DNA of 64,000 nt from Thermocrinis albus DSM 14484. Its GTDB lineage: Bacteria > Aquificota > Aquificia > Aquificales > Aquificaceae. The translations under genes were made by a program, and so were the position numbers. The DNA is taken from positions 233,529 to 297,528 of the forward strand of contig NC_013894.1 in assembly GCF_000025605.1 (NCBI RefSeq), given 5' to 3'. How positions within the stretch are numbered: position 1 is the first letter of the stretch; every line of letters begins with the position of its first letter. The notes below the pieces were generated by a model. That model worked only from the letters and a program-made list of their open reading frames with translations. It did no database searches and was not told where the DNA came from. Of the stretch, positions 1 through 8,781 are shown one piece after another.

Positions 1-1190
1 ACTTTATAAAAGAGGCCAACGAGAAGGATATCCAGTATGCCCAAGAGGCCGGACTCTCACCCGCACTGATAGATAGACTACTCCTTAACGATAAACGTAT
101 AGAGGGGATGGCAAAGGTTCTTAGGGATGTGGCATCTCTCCCAGATCCCGTAGGAGAGATCACTCGCATGTGGACCTTACCCAACGGTCTGAGAGTGGGC
201 AGGATGAGGGTACCTCTGGGTGTGGTTTTTATCGTCTACGAAGCACGCCCCAACGTCACTGTGGAGGCCGCATCCCTGTGTATGAAATCTTCCAACGCCA
301 TAGTTCTACGTGGTGGTAAGGAGGCTATAAACTCCAACAGGGCCTTGGTGGAAATTTTGAAGGAAGCCTGCAGAGAAGAAGGTTTCCCGGAAGATGCCAT
401 TCAGTTTATAGATATTCCTGACAGGGAGATAGTCTGGCACATCCTTCAGATGGAGGGTAAGATAGACGTAGCTATCCCGAGAGGAGGGGAGAGCCTTATA
501 AGAGCTGTTGCCGAAAGAGCCCGTGTACCCGTCATAAAACACTACAAAGGTGTATGTAACATCTACGTGGACGACGAAGCTGATCTGGAAAAAGCCTATC
601 ACATCGTCTACAACGCTAAGGTTCAAAGGCCATCTGTCTGTAACGCTGTTGAAAATCTCATCATAAACAGAAAGATACTGCACAAATTCTTCCCTAAGAT
701 GGCCTACATACTGGGGAAAGCGGGAGTGGAGTTACGATGTGATGAGGAGAGTTTAGAGGTTATAAACTCGGACCCACGCCTTTCCTTTGTGAAGGCCAAA
801 CCAGCCGTGGAAGAAGATTACTACGAAGAGTTTCTAGATCTTATCCTGGCCGTCAAGGTGGTGGAGGATATAGATGAAGCCATAGCCTTTATAGAGAAAT
901 ACGGGTCCAAACACTCGGATGCCATCGTAACAGAGAACTACAGCAAGGCCCTCAAATTTATCAGGGAGGTGGATTCTGCAGCCGTTTACGTGAACGCTTC
1001 CACACGGTTTACAGACGGCAACGAGTTCGGTCTAGGAGCAGAGATGGGTATATCCACCGACAAGATCCACGCCAGAGGCCCTATGGGTCTTGAAGAACTC
1101 ACCATTCAAAAGTTTGTGATTTTGGGAGAAGGACAGGTAAGGGACAACTTCCGTGTTCCTTCCCATATCCTCAAAGAGTGGGACGGCTGA
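1..1190 (+). CDS. proA: Gamma-glutamyl phosphate reductase (partial, 5' end outside window)
   Basis: Second step of proline synthesis: NADPH-dependent reduction of gamma-glutamyl phosphate to glutamate-5-semialdehyde. The reading frame is open from base 3 and already carries family sequence before the first ATG at 108 (N-E-K-D, then RLLLNDKRIEGM), so the gene starts upstream of the window; about 395 residues of an expected 415-435 are present. The signature PVGEI, the segment VIYEARPNVT-like (FIVYEARPNVTVEAA) and the catalytic cysteine in RPSVCNAVENL near base 640 are visible, as is the C-terminal GLGAEMGISTDKIHARGPMG. It ends 18 bases before infB, which has its own -10 box. Identity is secure; the true start cannot be seen. 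Confidence 0.95.
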   Translation, partial: FIKEANEKDIQYAQEAGLSPALIDRLLLNDKRIEGMAKVLRDVASLPDPVGEITRMWTLPNGLRVGRMRVPLGVVFIVYEARPNVTVEAASLCMKSSNAIVLRGGKEAINSNRALVEILKEACREEGFPEDAIQFIDIPDREIVWHILQMEGKIDVAIPRGGESLIRAVAERARVPVIKHYKGVCNIYVDDEADLEKAYHIVYNAKVQRPSVCNAVENLIINRKILHKFFPKMAYILGKAGVELRCDEESLEVINSDPRLSFVKAKPAVEEDYYEEFLDLILAVKVVEDIDEAIAFIEKYGSKHSDAIVTENYSKALKFIREVDSAAVYVNASTRFTDGNEFGLGAEMGISTDKIHARGPMGLEELTIQKFVILGEGQVRDNFRVPSHILKEWDG

Positions 1191-1194
1191 GGCT

Positions 1195-1200
1195 TATAAT
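1195..1200 (+). promoter_or_regulatory. -10 box of a probable leaderless infB promoter
   Basis: TATAAT lies 8 bases before the infB ATG, just after the proA stop. There is no Shine-Dalgarno sequence in between and no convincing -35. The spacing would put the transcription start at or next to the start codon. This is inference from position; the same arrangement recurs across the window. Confidence 0.5.
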
Positions 1201-1208
1201 TAATACCT

Positions 1209-3275
1209 ATGAACAAAGTAAGACTTCAGGATTTGGCAAAAGAGCTGGGTGTCAAGGTAAAGGAGGTAAAAGAGGTCCTTAAAGAGTGGGGCATAGAGAA
1301 AAGTAACTTTTCCTATCTTGACGAAGAGGAGATCCAGATAGTACTGGATCACTTTAAGGGTGGCACCGGTACGGAGTTGGCGGTGGCTACCGCAGTGGCC
1401 GTACAGGAGGAAGGCCAAGAAGAGAGGACTGCTGTTACCTCCACGCAGGTGGAGGAGAAGGAAAAGCCTAAAAAACACGAAAGGAAGGAGAAGGTAGAAA
1501 AGGTTGAGAAGAAAGAAGAGGAGGAGATAAAGATCCTTCAGATCCCGGAGATAATCACGGTGAGGGAGCTGGCGGAACTTATGAAGATACCACCTAACCA
1601 GGTTATGGCCGAACTTCTCAAGAGGGGTATACTGGCCACTATAAACCAGACCATACCACCTGAAGTGGCCCTACAAGTAGCTGAGGCTTTCGGTTTCTTG
1701 GCCGAGATAAAAGGGGAAGAGGAGCAGATACAAGAGGAGGAAGAAGAACTTAGGGGAGAGGTAGGTGAGCCGAGGCCTCCCGTTGTGGTAGTTATGGGGC
1801 ACGTGGACCATGGTAAGACCACCCTGCTGGACACCATACGCAAGACCAACGTGGCAGCAAGAGAGAAGGGTGGCATAACCCAGCACATAGGTGCTTCTGT
1901 CGTGCAACTTCCCGACGGGAGGAAGATAACCTTCTTGGACACACCGGGACACGAGGCTTTCACCTCTCTGAGAGCGAGAGGTGCTCAGGTAGGAGATATA
2001 GCTGTTCTGGTGGTGGCTGCCGACGACGGAGTTATGCCCCAAACGGTGGAGGCCATAAACCACGCAAAGGCCTTCAACATTCCCATCATAGTGGCTGTCA
2101 ACAAAATTGATAAACCTGGTGCTGATCCTCAGAAAGTACGTAGGGAGCTCTCTGAGTACGGTCTAATTCCCGAAGAGTGGGGAGGAGACACCATCTTTGT
2201 GGATGTTTCTGCCAAAACAGGCCAGAATGTGGACCAGCTGTTGGAATACATACTCCTTCTGGCAGAGATCATGGAGCTGAAGGCAGATCCTCATGTTCCT
2301 GCCAGAGGTACCATTCTTGAGTCTAAGCTAGACAAACAGAGGGGTCCAGTGGCTACAGTGCTGGTTCAGGAAGGCACTCTCAGGGTGGGAGATGTGTTTG
2401 TAGCGGGTACCACCTACGGAAAAGTGAGGGCTATGCTGGATGACAAAGGCAGGAAGGTACAGGAGGCCGGACCTTCCACTCCTGTGGAAGTCTTAGGTTT
2501 TGAGGAACTCCCTATGGCAGGCGATACCTTCAAGGTGGTAAAGGACGAAAAGAAGGCAAGACAGTTGGCAGAGCTCAGAAAGGCTCGTAAAGAACAGATG
2601 GAAAAAGTATCCAAAGGTCTTACTTTGGAAGAGGTCTTCAAGAAGATACAGGCAGGTGAACTTACGGAGCTACGCCTCATACTGAAGACGGATACCATAG
2701 GTTCTTTAGAGGCCCTTAAGAAAGCCCTCACCGAACTCTCCACCCAGGAGGTGGCGGTGAGGATCATACACGGAGCGGTAGGTGGTATTACAGAAAACGA
2801 TGTTATGTTGGCGAAAGCCAGCGGAGCCATAGTTATAGGCTTCAACACACGCCCTGATCCCAAGGCACGTGAGGTAGCGGAAAGGGAGAAGGTGGATATA
2901 AAACTGTACAGTATCATCTACGAGGCTGTGGAGGATGTTAAGAAGGCTCTCCGTGGTCTTCTCAAACCTATAGAGAAAGAGGTGGTACTTGGCTCTGCGG
3001 AGGTGAGAGCCACCTTCAAGATAAAAGGTGTGGGTACTGTAGCTGGTTGCTATGTGCTGGAAGGCAAGCTGGTGCGTAACGCGAGGGCACGGCTTGTGAG
3101 GGATGGTGTAGTTATATACGATGGCAAGATAGAGAGCCTCAAACGGTATAAGGAGGATGTACAGGAGGTAGCCAGAGGATTTGAGTGTGGTGTGAAGCTT
3201 AAGGACTTTAACGACGTGAAGGTAGGTGATATTATAGAATGCTACGAGGTGAGGTTAGAAGAAAGACAGCTTTAA
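1209..3275 (+). CDS. infB: Translation initiation factor IF-2
   Basis: GTPase that delivers initiator tRNA to the 30S subunit. The 688-residue protein has an IF2_N-type helical domain at about 1-45, a highly charged K/E linker at about 60-105, a second IF2_N domain at about 108-155, the G domain from about 187 (G1 [10 protein letters not shown]3 DTPGHEAF, G4 NKIDKP, G5 SAKTGQ), then the beta-barrel and C-terminal domains. Length is at the short end of the bacterial range, as in thermophiles with a short linker. It probably starts its own transcript (TATAAT box 8 bases upstream). Its last 37 bases overlap queE, which implies coupled translation. The nusA/rbfA genes often found beside infB are not here. 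Confidence 0.97.
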   Translation: MNKVRLQDLAKELGVKVKEVKEVLKEWGIEKSNFSYLDEEEIQIVLDHFKGGTGTELAVATAVAVQEEGQEERTAVTSTQVEEKEKPKKHERKEKVEKVEKKEEEEIKILQIPEIITVRELAELMKIPPNQVMAELLKRGILATINQTIPPEVALQVAEAFGFLAEIKGEEEQIQEEEEELRGEVGEPRPPVVVVMGHVDHGKTTLLDTIRKTNVAAREKGGITQHIGASVVQLPDGRKITFLDTPGHEAFTSLRARGAQVGDIAVLVVAADDGVMPQTVEAINHAKAFNIPIIVAVNKIDKPGADPQKVRRELSEYGLIPEEWGGDTIFVDVSAKTGQNVDQLLEYILLLAEIMELKADPHVPARGTILESKLDKQRGPVATVLVQEGTLRVGDVFVAGTTYGKVRAMLDDKGRKVQEAGPSTPVEVLGFEELPMAGDTFKVVKDEKKARQLAELRKARKEQMEKVSKGLTLEEVFKKIQAGELTELRLILKTDTIGSLEALKKALTELSTQEVAVRIIHGAVGGITENDVMLAKASGAIVIGFNTRPDPKAREVAEREKVDIKLYSIIYEAVEDVKKALRGLLKPIEKEVVLGSAEVRATFKIKGVGTVAGCYVLEGKLVRNARARLVRDGVVIYDGKIESLKRYKEDVQEVARGFECGVKLKDFNDVKVGDIIECYEVRLEERQL

Positions 3276-3898
3276 AAGTCTCGGAGATATATCCTTCCCT
3301 CCAGGGAGAAGGTCTACTGGTGGGTACACCCTCAGTGTTCGTAAGGTTACAGGGGTGTAATCTGCGTTGTCCTTGGTGTGATCAGCCTGAGTCCCTTCAT
3401 CCCGGTGGAGGAGCTTTGATGTCGGTGGAGGATGTTATAGGAAAGGTGAGAGAGTACCCACATCGCCATGTGGTCATCACGGGCGGGGAACCTTTCACTC
3501 AAAGTTTTCTAACTCTCTTGGTGGAGGAACTTCTGAAGGAAGGCTTTAGCGTTCAGATAGAGACCAACGGTACACTGTGGCAGAAGGGGATGGATACACT
3601 GGCATCCCACATTCACATAACTCTGTCTCCCAAAGGGGTGGCCAGTTGGTTTGTCCATCCTAAAGTACTTCTGTATGCTCGTGAGTTAAAGTGGGTGGTG
3701 GATCACCTTTTGACACTGGACATCATTCTCATGCCCTCCTTCAGAAGGTTCCTGGAGGAAGAGAGGGTAGTACTACAACCGGAAGGCAACAAAGAGATAT
3801 TTTTACAGAAGGCTCTCTCCTTACAGGAAGAGCTTCTATCTCTCGGCTACAGGGTTAGGGTTTTGCCTCAGCTTCATAAGCTTCTTGGACTGAAGTAA
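3239..3898 (+). CDS. queE: 7-carboxy-7-deazaguanine synthase (radical SAM)
   Basis: Radical-SAM ring-contraction enzyme of queuosine/7-deazaguanine synthesis (CPH4 to CDG). The cluster motif CNLRCPWC (C-x3-C-x2-C) lies at about residues 40-47, preceded by [11 protein letters not shown], the usual QueE start, and followed by the GGEP SAM motif ([10 protein letters not shown]). 219 residues fits the family. The ATG at 3239 lies inside infB (37-base overlap); no better in-frame start exists before the conserved SEIYPS. The 3' end overlaps the convergent amidase gene by 44 bases. Other queuosine genes are not in the window. Confidence 0.88.
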   Translation: MLRGEVRRKTALKVSEIYPSLQGEGLLVGTPSVFVRLQGCNLRCPWCDQPESLHPGGGALMSVEDVIGKVREYPHRHVVITGGEPFTQSFLTLLVEELLKEGFSVQIETNGTLWQKGMDTLASHIHITLSPKGVASWFVHPKVLLYARELKWVVDHLLTLDIILMPSFRRFLEEERVVLQPEGNKEIFLQKALSLQEELLSLGYRVRVLPQLHKLLGLK

Positions 3899-5093
3899 CC
3901 TTCTGGGAGGAGGGGAAGAAGTATTCCACAATCGCCCCATAGATGGCTTTTGCCATCTTTTCCTGAAAATCCTCCTGGGTCATAAGTCTTGCTTCGGTAG
4001 GGTTGGTTATAAAGCCCACCTCCACCAACACTGATGGTATTCCAGGTGTCTTGAGAACCGCAAAACCTGCCCTCTGAACACCCTTAAACTCCACATTTCT
4101 TCCTAACTCTGTGTTTATAGCTTTTGCCAGTTTCTGAGCAAAGGCCACACTTTCGTAAAGGGTAACGTCCATGGCTAGATCAGCCAGGACCTTTCTGGCA
4201 CTTATGGGAAGGTCCGCAACCCCCAGAGCCAACTTCGCGTAAGAGTCGTTTCTCACTATCTGTTCTTTCTTCTTCTGTGCAGCCTCTGAAGATATAGCAA
4301 ATATGTAAGTTCCTCTGGCATGTTCTGAAACACCTTTGGGAGAAGCGTTGGCGTGGATACTTACCAAAAGGTCCGCTCTGTTACGTAGAGCTATGTGAGC
4401 CCTCTCCTGTAGGGTGACGAAGGTATCGTCCTTACGAGTCATCACCACCCGGAAACGTCCATCCTCTGCAAGCAGTTTAGCCAACTTTTTGGCTATCGCC
4501 AAGTTTACATCCTTCTCCTTGATACCATCCACTCCTATAGCTCCGGGATCATGACCTCCGTGTCCCGGATCGATCACCACTGTCTTAAGTTGGGATATCA
4601 CTCTTGTTTTTACCCGCTCACTGATGACGCGTTCCTTTTTCTGGTGCTCGTGGGTATATCCCAACACCTTTAGAACCGTAGGGTCCAGTATGGCGATGAG
4701 AGAATCATCATCAGCTTTCTCCTTCTCTGAGGGAGCGTATATATCCAACACTATACGGAAGGGATCCTCCAAAGAGAAGGCCTTGACAGTGCCGTAATTT
4801 CTTTCCAACACCAAGCGCGTACCCCACTGATGTTTCCCCACACGGGTAGCTATACCCTGAGGTAGTTTTACGCTTACTCCTATGATGTCCACCACTATCC
4901 TTTTGGGATTCTCCAGAAGAAGTACCCTGTAATCAACTCGCTCACCCAACACAAGGACTATCCTCTCTTTGTCGGGGTATAATGCCCTTCTGAAGCCCAC
5001 TTCTATAGAGGCTTCTCCCCTTGCCCAGCATACTCCCAACAGTAGAGAAAACAGTGTTAGTAAACTAAAAGTTGCCAAACTCCTCCGGAACAC
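3855..5093 (-). CDS. amiC: N-acetylmuramoyl-L-alanine amidase with AMIN domain
   Basis: Secreted zinc amidase that cleaves the amide bond between MurNAc and the stem peptide, for daughter-cell separation. A signal peptide (about 1-26, hydrophobic SLLTLFSLLLGV) leads to an AMIN domain (about 28-120) and an Amidase_3 domain (about 170-395). Zinc/catalytic motifs are visible: VIDPGHGGHDPGA (His), an E in KEKDVNLA, SIHANAS (His) and VLVEVGFITN (Glu). The start is GTG at 5093, supported by an AGGAGGAG site six bases upstream; it overlaps the end of the HerA-like gene by 29 bases. 412 residues is normal. The amiC symbol is by domain order (AMIN plus Amidase_3); no EnvC/NlpD partner is visible. Confidence 0.88.
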   Translation of the reverse strand: MFRRSLATFSLLTLFSLLLGVCWARGEASIEVGFRRALYPDKERIVLVLGERVDYRVLLLENPKRIVVDIIGVSVKLPQGIATRVGKHQWGTRLVLERNYGTVKAFSLEDPFRIVLDIYAPSEKEKADDDSLIAILDPTVLKVLGYTHEHQKKERVISERVKTRVISQLKTVVIDPGHGGHDPGAIGVDGIKEKDVNLAIAKKLAKLLAEDGRFRVVMTRKDDTFVTLQERAHIALRNRADLLVSIHANASPKGVSEHARGTYIFAISSEAAQKKKEQIVRNDSYAKLALGVADLPISARKVLADLAMDVTLYESVAFAQKLAKAINTELGRNVEFKGVQRAGFAVLKTPGIPSVLVEVGFITNPTEARLMTQEDFQEKMAKAIYGAIVEYFFPSSQKVTSVQEAYEAEAKP

Positions 5094-6714
5094 TTATCTC
5101 CTCCTTTACTTCCTCTCTGCGGGTAGCCCACGGAGGTTTAGGAAACCTTACCATGAGAGGTGTAGGTATGTCGGGTTGATGCAGTATCATACTACCCTTC
5201 TTAAGGAGAAGAGCTCTCTGCCGGAAGTTACCCATCAAAAACTCGTACTCTTTACTTAGAACCTCGCTACTGTCCAGTCTACCTACCACCTTTATGGCAG
5301 AGTTGGCCAGGACCCTTTTCTCTATCTCGCTGGCAGTCTGCTGGGCACCTATCAGTATAACACCCAAGCTCCTACCCCTCTCCGCTATGTCCAGTATAAC
5401 ATCCTTTATGGGACTCCATCCGTCCCTTGGCGCATATTTATTAAGCTCGTCCAAAACTACAAACACCTTAGGCTCGGGTGTGGATCTGCTTTCTTTCTCC
5501 TCAAAGAGTCTCTTGAGGACCGCACCCACTACGAACATCTGGGCTATGTGATGGAGGCCACTTATGTCAATGACACTCACCTTGGAGGACTCCCAGTCTA
5601 TGGGACTAGATACCGTTCCCCTTACGAACCGCCCTATGTGCATGCTGGCTCTTGAAAAACGCCTTAGGAAAGCTCTGGCCGTCTGTAAAGAGGAATCACC
5701 GAACCATTCTCTGTAAATATCTTTGTTGCCCTTCTCAGATTCCTCTATGGCTTCTTTGAGAAGCTCCTCCAGTTTCTGGAGGGAGTCTATTTCTCTACCG
5801 TAAGAATCCGTAAGAACACCTAAACTTTTGGACCTTTGGGCCCGAATGTGAAGTTGGGTAGCTATCTTCTCCACCACATAAGGGACTTGAGATTTACCTT
5901 CCTCTTCCTCTGCAAACATGAAGCGGATAAGACCGTTTTCGGCAAAATCCAGCATACTCCAGTAGAAAGGTGTTACCCTATCATCGTAGCGTTCACAGTC
6001 AGGTTTGTAGGGATCGTTTTTGTGGGGAGGAACATAGAACCTCACGTCTGAGAAAGGTTCAGGCTCGAATCCCATCTTTCTGAGGGCATCTTCGTCTTCC
6101 GGTGATAGGTTCTTGTTCCTCTTATCTATCCACAGCAGGTCTTTACCTTTCACGTTAAAGATAATACCGTGCTTTCTTATATCACTTCCCTTCTTGAGAA
6201 CAGAGTAGAGAAGAAAGAGGGCATAAGAGGTCTTGGTAGCAACACCTGACATACCCGATATACTCACATGAGCTCCTTCAACACCGTTTAAAAAGTGATA
6301 GTTGAGGTACACTATCTGTCCATTACGCGTAAGCCCAGCGGGTATGCGTACCTTCATCTGGTCATAGTAGAGGGCTCTCTCCAGTTCTTCGCCTTCTGCC
6401 AGATAAACGGGATCACCTGGCTGTGGGGGTACAAAGAACTCGGGTTCTACACGCGTCACACTCACCTTGGCCACGTAAGCCACGTTGGCAGGACAAGCTC
6501 CCTCCCGAAAAAGTCTGTCCTCGTAAACCATGCTGGGTCCTTCCAAAAACTTCTGCACTTCCTGTATAATCCCGTAGAACTTAACCTCTTTATCACCAAG
6601 ATCTGTTACCGCGTACACCACTTGGTCCAACTCTATGACTCTTCCCTCGTCCACCCCTATCCAGAACTCCAGAGGTGAGATAGGTCTTGTCCCCAGTACC
6701 AGTCCTATCTGCAT
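5065..6714 (-). CDS. HerA-like ATPase with HAS-barrel domain
   Basis: Hexameric FtsK/HerA-class ATPase, probably a DNA translocase. The N-terminal 130 residues look like a HAS barrel (starts MQIGLVLGTRPISPLEFW). The P-loop is non-standard: GMSGVATKTS, with T in place of the usual G before the lysine; I recall the same variant in other DUF87-type proteins. Walker B is FVVLDELNKY. An ATG at 6750 exists, but the one at 6714 is preferred: it lies four bases past the hemC stop, has TATACT 8 bases upstream, and begins with the domain's conserved residues (549 aa). No NurA nuclease is adjacent, so a role in end resection is not supported by context; hemC and amiC are its neighbours. Confidence 0.75.
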   Translation of the reverse strand: MQIGLVLGTRPISPLEFWIGVDEGRVIELDQVVYAVTDLGDKEVKFYGIIQEVQKFLEGPSMVYEDRLFREGACPANVAYVAKVSVTRVEPEFFVPPQPGDPVYLAEGEELERALYYDQMKVRIPAGLTRNGQIVYLNYHFLNGVEGAHVSISGMSGVATKTSYALFLLYSVLKKGSDIRKHGIIFNVKGKDLLWIDKRNKNLSPEDEDALRKMGFEPEPFSDVRFYVPPHKNDPYKPDCERYDDRVTPFYWSMLDFAENGLIRFMFAEEEEGKSQVPYVVEKIATQLHIRAQRSKSLGVLTDSYGREIDSLQKLEELLKEAIEESEKGNKDIYREWFGDSSLQTARAFLRRFSRASMHIGRFVRGTVSSPIDWESSKVSVIDISGLHHIAQMFVVGAVLKRLFEEKESRSTPEPKVFVVLDELNKYAPRDGWSPIKDVILDIAERGRSLGVILIGAQQTASEIEKRVLANSAIKVVGRLDSSEVLSKEYEFLMGNFRQRALLLKKGSMILHQPDIPTPLMVRFPKPPWATRREEVKEEISVPEEFGNF

Positions 6715-6718
6715 AGTA

Positions 6719-7621
6719 TTAAAGTATACTCTCCAAAATGCTACGACCACCCTGCGACAGTATTTTCTCGGCCAGTTCTCTCCCCAAAAGTTGTGCTTTT
6801 TCTACATTTCCCTCTACGTAAGCCTCCACAAAATTCTCTCCCTCTAAGTCTGAAAGAAAACCCTTCATAAAGAGCCTGCTTCCATCAAGCCACGCTATGG
6901 CACCCATAGGTACCTGACAACCTCCCTCCATAACCTCCAAAAAGGCCCTCTCTGCCTCCACCCTTATTCTACTCTCCCTATGATCCAGTAGAGAGATCAC
7001 TTCCCTTATCTTCTCGTCATCCTCTCTTATCTCTACAGCCATACTCCCTTGCCCTACCGCCGGTATGAAATCTTCCAAAATCTGAACTATTCTGTTCTCC
7101 CACCCCATGCGTCTTATCCCTGCGTAGGCCAGCACTATGGCATCGTACTGCCCCTCGTCCAGTTTTCTTATACGAGTGTCCACGTTCCCCCTCAGATCTT
7201 TTATCACCAGATCTCTCCTCATCCTCTTTATCTGTACCTTCCTTCTGAGTGAGGATGTCCCTACCACGGCGCCGGTAGGTAGGTTCTCCAGCCTCTGACC
7301 ATCCCTTGAGATAAGAACATCGTAGGGCAGTTCCCTCTCCGTTATAGCACCCAGTGTGAGGCCATCGGGCAGTTTGGTGGGCACATCCTTCAGAGAGTGA
7401 ACAGCCACATCTATATCTCCTCTTAGAAGAGCCTCTTCTATCTCTTTAACGAAGAGTCCCTTTCCACCTATCTTGGCCAAAGGTGCGTCGGTAATCTTAT
7501 CTCCCGTGGTGGTAATGGGAACAAGCTCTACAGTGTGTCCCATATCCTCCAGTTTTCTCTTAACGTAGTTGGCCTGCCATAGAGCCAGTTGGCTCCTTCT
7601 CGTACCTATCCTTATGTGCAT
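6719..7621 (-). CDS. hemC: Porphobilinogen deaminase (hydroxymethylbilane synthase)
   Basis: Condenses four porphobilinogens into hydroxymethylbilane in heme/siroheme synthesis. Starts [17 protein letters not shown], the family's N-terminus; a longer frame reaching 7723 adds 34 unrelated residues over the divergent acpS and is rejected. Motifs: [29 protein letters not shown], and the dipyrromethane-cofactor cysteine in [11 protein letters not shown]. 300 residues is typical. A TAAAAT box sits 7 bases before the ATG with no Shine-Dalgarno, and it overlaps the acpS -10 box on the other strand. The HerA-like gene follows four bases after the stop. Confidence 0.95.
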   Translation of the reverse strand: MHIRIGTRRSQLALWQANYVKRKLEDMGHTVELVPITTTGDKITDAPLAKIGGKGLFVKEIEEALLRGDIDVAVHSLKDVPTKLPDGLTLGAITERELPYDVLISRDGQRLENLPTGAVVGTSSLRRKVQIKRMRRDLVIKDLRGNVDTRIRKLDEGQYDAIVLAYAGIRRMGWENRIVQILEDFIPAVGQGSMAVEIREDDEKIREVISLLDHRESRIRVEAERAFLEVMEGGCQVPMGAIAWLDGSRLFMKGFLSDLEGENFVEAYVEGNVEKAQLLGRELAEKILSQGGRSILESIL

Positions 7622-7624
7622 CTC

Positions 7625-7634
7625 TATAATTTTA
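7625..7634. promoter_or_regulatory. Shared divergent -10 region of hemC and acpS
   Basis: Plus-strand TATAAT (7625-7630) is followed by 7 bases and the acpS GTG at 7638. Minus-strand TAAAAT (complement of 7629-7634) is followed by 7 bases and the hemC ATG at 7621. The two boxes overlap by two bases and only 16 bases separate the start codons. Convincing -35 hexamers are not seen. The same 7-7 geometry recurs at kup/lig. Confidence 0.5.
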
Positions 7635-7637
7635 AGG

Positions 7638-8018
7638 GTGTTGGGAGTAGATATAGTGAGCAACAGAAGAATAAAGGAAGCTGTAGAGAAGTTCGGAGAG
7701 CGCTTTCTGAGGAGAGTGTACACGCAGAGGGAGATAGAGTACTGTTTCTCCCAGAGGGATCCCTACCCTTGTCTGGCAGCACGGTGGGCTTGTAAGGAAG
7801 CCGTCATGAAGGCGGTGTATGCAGAGTTAAAGACTATGTTGACGTGGAAGGATATAGAGGTGAACGGTGTAAGGTTTCATCCACCTGACGTAAAGATACT
7901 GCGCCAGGACCTTCGGGAAAGGCTCAAACTCTACAAACTGGTGGTATCTATATCTCATGAAAGGGATTATTCGGTAGCTGTGGCTCAGTTAATGAGGGTA
8001 GGGGCCACATGTGATTAA
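7638..8018 (+). CDS. acpS: Holo-[acyl-carrier-protein] synthase
   Basis: Transfers 4'-phosphopantetheine from CoA to acyl carrier protein. Motifs: GVDIV near the N-terminus (the Asp binds Mg2+), [11 protein letters not shown], and [12 protein letters not shown] with the catalytic Glu; C-terminal [14 protein letters not shown] is typical. I chose GTG 7638 (126 aa, the family norm) because a TATAAT box lies exactly 7 bases upstream and the protein then begins right before GVDIV; an ATG at 7614 in the same frame would add eight residues and overlap hemC's start. The 3' end overlaps convergent thiD by 71 bases, the longest such overlap here. Confidence 0.88.
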   Translation: MLGVDIVSNRRIKEAVEKFGERFLRRVYTQREIEYCFSQRDPYPCLAARWACKEAVMKAVYAELKTMLTWKDIEVNGVRFHPPDVKILRQDLRERLKLYKLVVSISHERDYSVAVAQLMRVGATCD

Positions 8019-8781
8019 GGGGGCCGTGCCCTTTCCCTAAGGAGGGAGCTGTACTTATGGCTCGTAGAAGATAACTTACACCCATCCTCACCGCTTTTTC
8101 CAAAGGCAGACCCTTTGCTAAAAAGGCAGTGATGGCAGCGGAAAGGGTACATCCTGTACCGTGCGTGTTTTTAGTGGTCACCTTTTCGTGTTGGATGTAT
8201 TCAAAACTCTTGCCGTCATAGAAAACATCCGTAACCTTATCACCCTCCATATGTCCTCCCTTCAGGAGAACAGCCTTACAGCCGTACTCCATGAGTCTAA
8301 GACAGGCCTTCTCCATATCTTCCACACTCCTTATTCTCATACCTGTAAGATCTTCCGCCTCTGGTATGTTGGGTGTGATGAGGGTAGCTAGAGGGATGAG
8401 ATGTTCCACAAGAGCCTCTACCGCCTCAGGTTTTAGAAGAGGATCTCCCGACTTGGCCCTCATCACAGGATCCACTACCAAGTTGTTGAGTTTTAACTCT
8501 TTTACCGCCTTGGCAACAGCCTCCACTGTCTGTTGACTGTAGAGCATACCCGTCTTGAGGGCATCCACTCCTATATCCTCAGCCACCACCTTTATCTGCT
8601 GATATACCACCTCTGGTGGGATTTCCACAACACCAAAGACTCCCACAGTGTTTTGGACAGTCACACAAGTAATGGCCGTCATACCATACACACCCAATAC
8701 GGTAAAAGTCTTCAGATCAGCTTGTATACCCGCACCTCCACCACTGTCAGAGCCGGCTATAGTTAAAGCCCGTGGCAACAT
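7948..8781 (-). CDS. thiD: Hydroxymethylpyrimidine/phosphomethylpyrimidine kinase
   Basis: Phosphorylates HMP and HMP-P for thiamine synthesis (ribokinase fold). Motifs: [20 protein letters not shown] at the N-terminus, [20 protein letters not shown], and the anion-hole [10 protein letters not shown]. 277 residues is slightly long; the last 17 or so, beyond the conserved GHGPLNH, fall in the overlap with acpS. The ATG shares one base with the bamA stop (TGATG), so translation is probably coupled to bamA. It is the last gene of the thpR-purM-bamA-thiD run. A thiamine oxidase gene (thiO) sits far away at 48.5 kb. Confidence 0.93.
   Translation of the reverse strand: MLPRALTIAGSDSGGGAGIQADLKTFTVLGVYGMTAITCVTVQNTVGVFGVVEIPPEVVYQQIKVVAEDIGVDALKTGMLYSQQTVEAVAKAVKELKLNNLVVDPVMRAKSGDPLLKPEAVEALVEHLIPLATLITPNIPEAEDLTGMRIRSVEDMEKACLRLMEYGCKAVLLKGGHMEGDKVTDVFYDGKSFEYIQHEKVTTKNTHGTGCTLSAAITAFLAKGLPLEKAVRMGVSYLLRAISTAPSLGKGHGPLNHMWPLPSLTEPQLPNNPFHEI

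Noticed and set aside
7622-7723. N-terminal extension of hemC to 7723 (and similar long forms of nth, kup and argD)
   Set aside because: The added residues lie over neighbouring genes, lack family similarity, and internal starts have -10 or Shine-Dalgarno support.
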